Shown here in pieces: positions 1 through 8,195 of a DNA stretch of 64,000 nucleotides. The stretch spans positions 1-64,000 of the forward strand of contig NZ_JGVW01000074.1 in assembly GCF_000687455.2 (NCBI RefSeq), read 5' to 3'. Numbering within the stretch: the stretch's first letter is position 1; the number at the start of each line of letters is the position of its first letter. Position numbers and translations under genes: made by a program. This stretch comes from Burkholderia sp. lig30. GTDB taxonomy: Bacteria; Pseudomonadota; Gammaproteobacteria; Burkholderiales; Burkholderiaceae. The notes beneath the pieces were generated by a model. It was given only the letters and a program-made list of their open reading frames with translations, was not told the origin of the DNA and ran no database searches.

Positions 1-1124
1 GACGCGCGCGAGAAGTTCGAGATCTGCGCGCCCTGGATGCCGGTGCCTTCGAGCTGGTTCGCGCGCTGGTAGATCGCTTCCGTGTAGATGTCGGTGCGCG
101 GCGACAGGAAGTAGATGTTGACGATGCCGAGCTGGTGCCACTTCGGATACTTGACGCCGGTCGGCGTGTCGAAGCGCCCGAGCGTCAGCGTGTAGCCGGC
201 GGAGACGTGCCACTTCGACGTGATGAAGTAGCGCAGGTTGACTTCGAGGTTGTCGAAGCGCACGTCGTCGTGCGGCAGCGCGATGGCCGTGTCCGCGACG
301 TTGTTCATCGACGTGGCGTTGTCGAGCCGCGTCTCGCTCAGCACGATCCCCGCGATCGCATGATCGAAGCGGTACGAGCCGCCGGCCGCGTAGGTGCGCT
401 GGCGGGCCGCATTGAACGGCGCGCCGGCCGGCTCGGCGCCTTCCGTGTTCGCGGTCGCCGCGTTCGACGCGTTGTTGAACTGGAAATAGCCGGCGCCCGC
501 GTTGAAGCCCCCGTACTGGTAGCCGACGCCGAAGCTGTAGCCGCGGCTGTTCGCGAAGCCGCCGGCCTGATTCGAGAAGCCGTACAGCGCACCGAAGGTC
601 AGCCCGTGCCACGTCGGGCTGGTGTACTTCACCGAGTTGTTGGTGCGCGTGTAGTTGTCGAGGTTGTCGTTGTCGAACGGATGCGCGAACGCCGTGCCGC
701 CGTACATCGTGCCGCCGAGCGAGAACGGTTCGACGAACTGCACGACCTCGTCGAACTGGCGTCCGAGCGTGATCGAGCCGCGGCTTTTCGACGACAGGCC
801 CATGAAGGCCTGGAAGCCGAACAGGCGGCCCTGTTGCGCGGCGGTGCCCGTCATCGCCGAAAAACCGTTGGTCAGCGTGAAGATCGCGCTCAGGTCGTCG
901 TCGATCACCTCGTTGCCGGACAGCGTCCAGCGGCTGATGTTGATGTCGCCGTTCTTCGCCTGCCAGCCGCTCTTGTGGCCGGTGGTGTTGCCCATGTCGC
1001 TGACATAGGCGACCCCGGTATCCATCGAGCCGGAAAAGCGGACCGCGCTTTGCGCGTGGGCGGCCTGGGCGGCGAGCAGCGGCGCCGCGAGCATGGGCAT
1101 CATGGCCAACGATCGAATGTTCAC
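1..1124 (-). CDS. Gram-negative porin, OmpC-like, cut by the left window edge
   Basis: Reading the complementary strand from the GTG at 1124 gives an open frame to the window edge. It begins VNIRSLAMMPMLAAPLL and has a signal peptide ending AQAAHA before QSAVRFSGS. About 374 residues are present and the C-terminal strand is missing. Alternating aromatic and glycine-rich beta-strand segments such as RFSGSMDTGVAY, SITLGRQFDEVVQ and SPTWHGLTFGALYGFSN are typical of the Burkholderia trimeric porin family (Porin_4). GGAA lies about 9 nt before the GTG. An ATG at the eighth codon is an alternative start but would shorten the signal peptide. It should form a general diffusion channel in the outer membrane. 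Its substrate cannot be read from sequence, though the quaternary-amine genes beside it make uptake of such solutes plausible. Confidence 0.88.
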   Translation of the reverse strand, partial: MNIRSLAMMPMLAAPLLAAQAAHAQSAVRFSGSMDTGVAYVSDMGNTTGHKSGWQAKNGDINISRWTLSGNEVIDDDLSAIFTLTNGFSAMTGTAAQQGRLFGFQAFMGLSSKSRGSITLGRQFDEVVQFVEPFSLGGTMYGGTAFAHPFDNDNLDNYTRTNNSVKYTSPTWHGLTFGALYGFSNQAGGFANSRGYSFGVGYQYGGFNAGAGYFQFNNASNAATANTEGAEPAGAPFNAARQRTYAAGGSYRFDHAIAGIVLSETRLDNATSMNNVADTAIALPHDDVRFDNLEVNLRYFITSKWHVSAGYTLTLGRFDTPTGVKYPKWHQLGIVNIYFLSPRTDIYTEAIYQRANQLEGTGIQGAQISNFSRA

Positions 1125-1794
1125 GAAGCGGTATTCCGAAAAAAAGTCGTGGTTGGGGCGCAGCGCGCGACGCGCGCTGCGCGGTACATGCCGCCTGATT
1201 ACTGCACGTCTTGTAGGGAATCGCTGCGCCGGACTGGCGGCGTGCGGCGCGTGCGTGCTAAGGCAGTTCGTGTGCGATACATGGCGGATGTCCCCTGTTT
1301 GTTCGATGTTTAGTGTGATTCCGCGCGCTTCGTTGGCCGGGGGCGTATATGTACCATTCGTGAATTTGTTACATCCATACGGGTATCTGGAAGAGAGCTT
1401 TCCAGATGGCTCAACAATCTGCGACGCGATGCGGCTTGTTGCAGCTTTCCCGCCGTGATAGCGGCGCAGATGCGAATCGCACGGAGGCGCGTGCCGCCGC
1501 AATGCGGGTTCTTTCGTTCGCACATGCGGAAAAATCGCGCGGCGGCACCGGCGCGCGCGTGCCGACGCGCGGGCGGGCAAGCGCCGAATCCGGTCCGGTG
1601 ATGCGTGCGCGCAACGCTTTTTTTGCGGCGCGCGGCCGTTGTGCGGCGTCGCCGATGTCGGCGCGGGTCAAGCGCGTGTCGGTTTTTGCACGCCGGCCGA
1701 CCCGCGTGACGGACTACGCTCGGAGAGCCGCTGCGCGCACCCCGCATCGGGCAGCGGGCGGCGACGCCATCCAACGAGACATGGAGACAATGCG
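1125..1794. other. Intergenic region between the divergent porin and fdhA
   Basis: This 670 bp stretch separates two divergent genes. The open frames across it have no family signature and no good ribosome-binding site, so I do not call a gene. It is locally AT-richer around 1300-1400 and contains one strong palindrome at 1385-1407. Promoters for both flanking genes must lie here, but I could not place them with confidence. Confidence 0.5.
1385..1407. promoter_or_regulatory. 23-bp palindrome, candidate operator
   Basis: ATCTGGAA at 1385-1392 and TTCCAGAT at 1400-1407 are perfect 8-bp inverted arms around a 7-nt spacer. No U-tract follows on either strand, so a dimeric-regulator site is more likely than a terminator. 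It lies about 260 bp before the porin start and 390 bp before fdhA. Confidence 0.45.
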
Positions 1795-2994
1795 ATGAGC
1801 AGCAATCGAGGAGTCGTATACCTTGGGCCGGGCCAGGTCGAGGTGCAGAAGATCGGATATCCGAAGATGGCCGACCCGAGCGGCCGCGCGATCGGCCACG
1901 GCGTGATCCTCAAGGTGGTGAGCACGAACATCTGCGGGTCGGACCAGCACATGGTGCGCGGCCGCACCACCGCGCCGGCCGGCCTCGTGCTCGGCCACGA
2001 GATCACCGGCGAGGTGGTCGAGGTCGGCCGCGACGTCGAGACGCTGAAGATCGGCGATCTCGTCTCGGTGCCGTTCAACGTCGCATGCGGTCGCTGCGCG
2101 ATGTGCCGGGAGCAGCACACGGGCGTGTGCCTGAACGTCAATCCGTCGCGCGCGGGCGGCGCCTACGGCTACGTCGACATGGGTGGCTGGATCGGCGGGC
2201 AGGCCGAATACGTGCTGGTGCCGTATGCGGACTTCAACCTGCTGAAATTCCCCGACCGCGATCGGGCGATGGCGAAGATCCGCGACCTGACCTGCCTGTC
2301 CGACATTTTGCCGACCGGCTATCACGGCGCGGTGAGCGCCGGCGTGAAGCCCGGCTCGACGGTCTACATCGCGGGTGCGGGGCCGGTCGGGATGGCGGCG
2401 GCGGCATCGGCGCGCCTGCTTGGCGCGGCCTGCACGATCGTCGGCGACATGAACGCGGAGCGGCTCGCGCACGCGAAGGCGATGGGCTTCGAGGTCGTGG
2501 ACCTGTCGAAGGATGCGTCGCTCGGCGAGCAGATCGCGCAGATTCTCGGCAAGCCGGAGATCGACTGCGCGGTCGATTGCGTCGGCTTCGAGGCGCACGG
2601 CCACGGTGCGTCCGGGCATGCGGAGGAAGCGCCCGCGACGGTGCTCAACTCGCTGATGGAAATCACGCGGCCGGCCGGCGCGATCGGGATTCCGGGGCTC
2701 TACGTGACCGACGATCCGGGCGCGAAGGACGCCGCCGCGCAGCACGGCAGCCTGAGCATCCGTTTCGGCCTCGGCTGGGCGAAATCGCATTCGTTCCATA
2801 CCGGCCAGACGCCCGTGCTGAAGTACAGCCGCAACCTGATGCAGGCGATCCTGTTCGACCGTCTGCCGATCGCGAAGATCGTCAACGTCACGGTGATCTC
2901 GCTCGACCAGGCGCCGGAGGGCTACAAGCAGTTCGATGGCGGCGCGCCGCGCAAGTACGTGATCGATCCGCACGGGATGCTGAAGGCGGCGTAA
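1795..2994 (+). CDS. fdhA: Glutathione-independent formaldehyde dehydrogenase
   Basis: A 399-residue zinc-dependent medium-chain dehydrogenase that oxidises formaldehyde to formate with NAD in the cytosol. Its length equals that of Pseudomonas putida FdhA. Catalytic-zinc residues are visible as C47 in NICGSDQH and H68-E69 in LGHEITGEV. The structural zinc loop has C98, C101, C104 and C112, and the nucleotide fold has GAGPVGMAA. The ATG at 1795 is chosen because GGAGAC lies 7 nt upstream and MSSNRGVVYLGPG matches the family N-terminus; the frame runs open further upstream. In Pseudomonas fdhA sits in the betaine/sarcosine locus. Here it would remove formaldehyde released by GbcAB and DgcAB. 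Confidence 0.95.
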   Translation: MSSNRGVVYLGPGQVEVQKIGYPKMADPSGRAIGHGVILKVVSTNICGSDQHMVRGRTTAPAGLVLGHEITGEVVEVGRDVETLKIGDLVSVPFNVACGRCAMCREQHTGVCLNVNPSRAGGAYGYVDMGGWIGGQAEYVLVPYADFNLLKFPDRDRAMAKIRDLTCLSDILPTGYHGAVSAGVKPGSTVYIAGAGPVGMAAAASARLLGAACTIVGDMNAERLAHAKAMGFEVVDLSKDASLGEQIAQILGKPEIDCAVDCVGFEAHGHGASGHAEEAPATVLNSLMEITRPAGAIGIPGLYVTDDPGAKDAAAQHGSLSIRFGLGWAKSHSFHTGQTPVLKYSRNLMQAILFDRLPIAKIVNVTVISLDQAPEGYKQFDGGAPRKYVIDPHGMLKAA

Positions 2995-3015
2995 CGCGCA
3001 AGTGAGGGAATGAAC

Positions 3016-3045
3016 GGGCGGTTCGGTTTACGGGCCGCCCATTTT
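3016..3045 (+). terminator. Probable terminator after fdhA
   Basis: GGGCGG at 3016-3021 and CCGCCC at 3035-3040 can pair, and ATTTTGG follows. The loop is long and the U-tract short, so this is a moderate candidate. Confidence 0.45.
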
Positions 3046-3144
3046 GGTTGGTGGTAGGGCAGAGGACGGCGAGGAAATAACAGGTGAAGGGCTTGGCTAT
3101 CATGAAATTCTGGAGCGCGCGCAAGACATGTTTGGGGGGAGCTA

Positions 3145-3630
3145 ATGGCAAACGTTAAGGAACTGATCGTCCGGCGCCTTGCCGTTCTTGTCGGACTCGA
3201 CGTAAGCGGCATCAACCACGCCGCCGACCTGCTCACGATACAGTTTGGCCCATTGCGGCACGCCACGACACGAAGAGGCACGGTAAAGCAGGTGGGGGTA
3301 TGGGCGCTTCACGTTCAATGCAACTGGCAGATTGAGCGGGCAGGTGACATCGTGGCAACACAGGATGACCTTTTCGGGCCTGATGACAAGGCACACAGGG
3401 CTGCGGAGCGTCTCGACGAATTGTTTGTAAAGCACGGTCCTACGACCGTCGAGAGTGTGCGAGGCAGCGAATCGGGCGAGGTATGGATTGCATTGTCCGC
3501 CGGGATGCGTATTGTCATAACGCCGAATGGCGTCGCGGACGAAGAGGACTGGCGGTTCTTTGCGCCAGGCGTCGATGCAGCGCACTTTGTGATTGAGGGC
3601 GGCCGGATCGATCCCGATTCGCTCAATTGA
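3145..3630 (+). CDS. Hypothetical protein, 161 aa, unrecognised family
   Basis: The ATG at 3145 has an excellent ribosome-binding site (GGGGGGAG, 3134-3141). The product is soluble, with no signal peptide or membrane segment. I do not recognise the family. The middle holds a hydrophobic segment, VGVWALHVQCNWQIER, followed by an acidic helix-like stretch, and the C-terminus reads DWRFFAPG. Base composition is visibly lower in GC than its neighbours, which suggests transfer. It converges with the gbdR-like gene about 110 bp away, and nothing in the betaine pathway explains it. Confidence 0.7.
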   Translation: MANVKELIVRRLAVLVGLDVSGINHAADLLTIQFGPLRHATTRRGTVKQVGVWALHVQCNWQIERAGDIVATQDDLFGPDDKAHRAAERLDELFVKHGPTTVESVRGSESGEVWIALSAGMRIVITPNGVADEEDWRFFAPGVDAAHFVIEGGRIDPDSLN

Positions 3631-3739
3631 AGCTTGATCGCGAAGACTGTTTCAAAAATTCCGGCGCAGTCCGACGACTTCCACGATGGGCGAAAGCGGC
3701 CTGTACGGCCACACTGCATGTCGTGCGTATCGGACAAAC

Positions 3740-4765
3740 TCAAGCATGCATCGCGAGCGCCGGAAATGCGGTACCGCCCGCGCCCGACGGCGTCGCCAAC
3801 GGCGCGACCTGCTTGCGGCGCTCGCGCGTCGGCGCGACGCCGAACGAATCGCGATAACTCTTGCTGAAATGGCACGCGGACTGGAAGCCGCACGCCATCG
3901 TGATGTGCATGATCGACATGTCGGTCTGCAGCAGCAGCTCGCGCGCGCGGCGCAGCCGCAGCGTCAGGTAGTAATGGGTCGGCGTCATCCCGAGATGCTC
4001 GCGGAACAGGCGCTGCAACTGCCGCTGCGACATGTTCGCGAGGCGCGCCAGCTCTTCGCGCGACAGCGGCTCCTCGATGTTGTTCTCCATCAGCGCGATC
4101 ACCTCGAACAGCGACTTGTTCGCCGAGCCGAGGCGCGCGACGAGCGGCATCCGTTGCTGCGCGCTGGTGTCGCGCACGTGCTCGACGATGAACTGCTCGG
4201 CGATCTGCGTGACCCGCGCGGTGCCCACCCGCGCGGCGATCAGGTTCAGCATCATGTCGAGCGGCGCGACGCCGCCCGTGCAGGTGATGCGGTCGCGGTC
4301 GATCACGAACAGTTCCTTCAGGAAGCGCGTGTCGGGAAACTCTTCCTTCAGCGCCGACATGTTCTCCCAGTGGATCGCGCACGCGTAGCCGGCCAGCAGG
4401 CCGGATTTCGCCAGCGCGTAGGTACCGGTGCACAGGCTGCCGAGCGCGACGCCCTCGCGCGCGAAGCGGCGCAGCACCGACAGGTGGCTCGCCTGCGTCG
4501 CGCGCTGCACGTCGATGCCGCCGCATACGAACACGACATCCGGCTGCCCGACGCATTCCGCCGGGCCGGTGTCGACCGTCAGGCCGTTGCTTGCCGCGAC
4601 CGGGCCGCCCTCCGGGCTGATGATCGACCAGCGGTACAGCGGCTGGCCGCTCAGGTAATTCGCCATCCTCAGCACTTCGATCGCATTCGTGAACGCGATC
4701 ATCGTGAAGTCAGGAAGCGGCATGAACGCGAAGTGGGACAGCGACGCTGTGCGGTCGGGCGACAT
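3740..4765 (-). CDS. gbdR: GlxA-family AraC-type transcriptional regulator, GbdR-like
   Basis: A 341-residue protein with an N-terminal DJ-1/PfpI-like amidotransferase fold (FAFMPLPDFTMIAFTN; SLCTGTYALAKSGLLAG) and a C-terminal AraC double helix-turn-helix (ELARLANMSQRQLQRLFREH; DMSIMHITMACGFQSACHFSKSY). This architecture is shared by GbdR, CdhR and ArgR, which sense quaternary amines or arginine. The ATG at 4765 has AAGGAACG 7 nt upstream; a longer frame to 4807 lacks such a site. It is divergent from glyA and the betaine demethylation genes, which makes GbdR, the glycine betaine/dimethylglycine-responsive activator, the best assignment. GbdR is inferred from context; the family assignment is secure. 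Confidence 0.85.
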   Translation of the reverse strand: MSPDRTASLSHFAFMPLPDFTMIAFTNAIEVLRMANYLSGQPLYRWSIISPEGGPVAASNGLTVDTGPAECVGQPDVVFVCGGIDVQRATQASHLSVLRRFAREGVALGSLCTGTYALAKSGLLAGYACAIHWENMSALKEEFPDTRFLKELFVIDRDRITCTGGVAPLDMMLNLIAARVGTARVTQIAEQFIVEHVRDTSAQQRMPLVARLGSANKSLFEVIALMENNIEEPLSREELARLANMSQRQLQRLFREHLGMTPTHYYLTLRLRRARELLLQTDMSIMHITMACGFQSACHFSKSYRDSFGVAPTRERRKQVAPLATPSGAGGTAFPALAMHA

Positions 4766-5207
4766 GGGGGAGCGTTCCTTGGATCTAATAGCTTTGGCCC
4801 AGGGCACGGATTGGGCTGCGGTATTGTGAAATCGAGCGCAACAAGCGTGCCATACGGCGAAACCCTAGATGCGGGCGTGGCCGGGCAGGCGTCGCGATGC
4901 TGCGCTGCACCGAATTCGTGACGCGCTGCACCCGCACCGGGCGGCCGTGGCACTGCCGCAGTGCCTTGCCGGTCATTGCGCGCTGCGGAAGACTTTTTGC
5001 CATGTTTTAAAGCGCACGACCGGTCACTTGTGTAAAACGGACGCGCATGGCGGAAAAGGTAAAGAACGCGTCTAAATTCATCAATCCACCGAAAATCCGA
5101 ACGACAAGAATAGAGCCGTCGGCAGCCTTGTTCAGGCCTTGCCGGAAAGTCGGAAGCGCGGGCCTTTCGCGTTGAAAGCCGCCCACTTTTCAATTCACGG
5201 ACGCTCT
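4766..5207. other. Divergent intergenic region, gbdR-like gene and glyA
   Basis: This 442 bp region should hold the promoters of the regulator and of glyA. AT-rich stretches occur at about 4998-5015 and 5030-5095. I see no convincing -35/-10 pair, riboswitch fold or small gene in it. Short frames here lack family features. Confidence 0.4.
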
Positions 5208-6482
5208 ATGTCGAACACCACGCCTTTCTTCTCGCAGCCCCTTGCCGAGCGCGACGCGCCGGTTCGCAGCGCACTCCTGAAAGAACTCGAACGGCAGCAG
5301 TCGCAGGTCGAGCTGATCGCGTCGGAAAACATCGTGTCGCGCGCGGTGCTCGAAGCGCAGGGCTCCGTGCTGACCAACAAGTACGCGGAAGGCTATCCGG
5401 GCAAGCGCTATTACGGCGGCTGCGAATTCGCCGACGAAATCGAATCGCTCGCGATCGAGCGCGTGAAGCGGATCTTCGGCGCAGGCTACGCGAACGTGCA
5501 GCCGCACTCCGGCGCGCAGGCGAACGGCGCGGTGATGCTGGCGCTCGCGAAGCCGGGCGACACGGTGCTCGGCATGTCGCTCGATGCGGGCGGGCACCTG
5601 ACGCACGGTGCGAAGCCCGCGCTGTCCGGCAAGTGGTTCAACGCGGTGCAGTACGGCGTGAACCGCGACACGATGCTGATCGACTACGACCAGGTCGAGG
5701 AACTGGCGCAGCAGCACAAGCCGAACCTCATCATCGCCGGCTTCTCCGCGTATCCGCGCCAGCTCGACTTCGCGCGCTTTCGAGCGATCGCCGACAGCGT
5801 CGGCGCGAAGCTGATGGTCGACATGGCGCACATCGCCGGCGTGATCGCCGCGGGCCGCCATGCGAATCCGGTCGAGCACGCGCACGTCGTCACGTCGACC
5901 ACGCACAAGACGCTGCGCGGCCCGCGCGGCGGCTTCGTGCTGACCCACGACGAGGAGATCGCGAAGAAGATCAATTCCGCCGTGTTCCCCGGCCTGCAGG
6001 GCGGGCCGCTGATGCACGTGATCGCCGGCAAGGCGGTTGCGTTCGGCGAAGTGCTGCACGCCGACTTCAAGACCTACATCGACAACGTGCTTGCGAACGC
6101 GCAGGCGCTCGGCGACGTGCTGAAGGCGGGCGGCGTCGATCTGGTCACGGGCGGCACCGACAACCACCTGCTGCTCGTCGACCTGCGGCCGAAGGGGCTG
6201 AAGGGCACGCAGGTCGAGCAGGCGCTCGAGCGCGCCGGCATCACCTGCAACAAGAACGGCATCCCGTTCGACACGGAGAAACCGACGATCACCTCCGGCA
6301 TCCGGCTCGGCACGCCGGCCGGCACGACGCGCGGCTTCGGCGCTGCCGAATTCCGCGAGATCGGCCGCCTGATCCTCGAGGTGTTCGACGCACTGCGCGC
6401 GAACCCGGAAGGCGATCGCGCGACCGAGCAGCGCGTGCGTCGCGAGATCTTCGCGTTGTGCGAACGCTTCCCGATCTACTGA
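5208..6482 (+). CDS. glyA: Serine hydroxymethyltransferase
   Basis: A 424-residue PLP enzyme interconverting glycine plus 5,10-methylene-THF with serine plus THF. Landmarks are [13 protein letters not shown] near the N-terminus, the [16 protein letters not shown] loop and the PLP lysine K234 in [12 protein letters not shown]. The ATG at 5208 gives [16 protein letters not shown], close to the family start; the frame extends to 5139 but adds unrelated residues. The ribosome-binding site is weak. Its place ahead of the betaine genes suggests a dedicated paralogue that consumes glycine and methylene-THF from demethylation, as in the Pseudomonas gbc/sox locus. A housekeeping glyA would be expected elsewhere in the genome. 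Confidence 0.95.
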   Translation: MSNTTPFFSQPLAERDAPVRSALLKELERQQSQVELIASENIVSRAVLEAQGSVLTNKYAEGYPGKRYYGGCEFADEIESLAIERVKRIFGAGYANVQPHSGAQANGAVMLALAKPGDTVLGMSLDAGGHLTHGAKPALSGKWFNAVQYGVNRDTMLIDYDQVEELAQQHKPNLIIAGFSAYPRQLDFARFRAIADSVGAKLMVDMAHIAGVIAAGRHANPVEHAHVVTSTTHKTLRGPRGGFVLTHDEEIAKKINSAVFPGLQGGPLMHVIAGKAVAFGEVLHADFKTYIDNVLANAQALGDVLKAGGVDLVTGGTDNHLLLVDLRPKGLKGTQVEQALERAGITCNKNGIPFDTEKPTITSGIRLGTPAGTTRGFGAAEFREIGRLILEVFDALRANPEGDRATEQRVRREIFALCERFPIY

Positions 6483-6510
6483 ACCGATACCGACAAGACT
6501 GGAGTCATTC

Positions 6511-7482
<972 letters not shown>

Positions 7483-7514
7483 GCCGCCCGACGATTCACT
7501 CGACAACAACGGGA

Positions 7515-7585
7515 CGTGCCCGCGCGAGCCGCGCGGGCACGCGGACGATGCCGCGCCTGCGAACCGGCGGCGCGCGGCCTTTTTT
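7515..7585 (+). terminator. Tandem hairpins with U-tract between dipeptidase and DUF5943 genes
   Basis: The first hairpin has perfect 11-bp arms, CGTGCCCGCGC (7515-7525) and GCGCGGGCACG (7531-7541). The second pairs GCCGCGC (7550-7556) with GCGCGGC (7572-7578) and runs into C plus six T at 7580-7585, an intrinsic-terminator layout. The next gene starts at 7604, so this may separate glyA-dipeptidase from the dgc operon or attenuate read-through. Confidence 0.65.
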
Positions 7586-7603
7586 CCTCACGGAGCCACC
7601 ACG

Positions 7604-8137
7604 ATGCAACCGCAACTGCCGATCGACGTCGATCCCGAAACCGGCGTCTGGACCACCGACGCGCTGCCGATGCTGTACGTGCCGCGCCATTTCTTCACGA
7701 ACAACCACACCGCCGTCGAGGAAGCGCTCGGCCGCGACGCGTACGCGGAGATTCTTTACAAGGCCGGCTACAAGTCCGCGTACCACTGGTGCGACAAGGA
7801 AGCGAAGCTGCACGGGATCGCCGGCATGGCGGTGTTCGAGCATTACCTGAAGCGCCTGTCGCAACGCGGCTGGGGGCTGTTCTCGATTCGTGAGGCCGAC
7901 CCCGCCGCCGCGCGCGCGAAGATCGAGCTGCGTCACTCGTCGTTCGTGCTCGCGCAGCCGGGCAAGGAAGGCAAGCTTTGCTACATGTTCGCGGGCTGGT
8001 TCGCCGGCGCGATGGACTGGGTCAACGACACGACGCCGGAAGGCAAGGACGCGCCCCGCGCGCAGTCGTCGGAGGTGCAGTGTGCGGCCGAGGGCCACGG
8101 CCACTGCGTCTTCGAGGTGTCGCCGATCGCGCGCTGA
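7604..8137 (+). CDS. DUF5943 / V4R-like domain protein
   Basis: A 177-residue soluble protein that begins MQPQLPIDVDPETGVW. Its C-terminal part resembles the 4-vinyl-reductase (V4R) small-molecule-binding domain: a helix YLKRLSQRGWG, the core CYMFAGWFAGAMDWV, and a cysteine pair in VQCAAEGHGHCVFEV typical of V4R. CACGGAG precedes the ATG. It lies just before dgcA, as does its homologue in Pseudomonas. V4R domains bind hydrophobic ligands or metals in sensors and chaperones. A role in cofactor delivery or ligand sensing for the dimethylglycine demethylase is only an inference. Confidence 0.85.
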   Translation: MQPQLPIDVDPETGVWTTDALPMLYVPRHFFTNNHTAVEEALGRDAYAEILYKAGYKSAYHWCDKEAKLHGIAGMAVFEHYLKRLSQRGWGLFSIREADPAAARAKIELRHSSFVLAQPGKEGKLCYMFAGWFAGAMDWVNDTTPEGKDAPRAQSSEVQCAAEGHGHCVFEVSPIAR

Positions 8138-8195
8138 CACGGCACCCCGCCCGCCACACGAGACATACGAACACAAACGCCCGAGGTCGTCTGCG

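Noticed and set aside
135-1313. 392-residue plus-strand open frame opposite the left porin
   Set aside because: Arg- and Val-rich translation with no family signature; the opposite strand encodes a clear porin with signal peptide.
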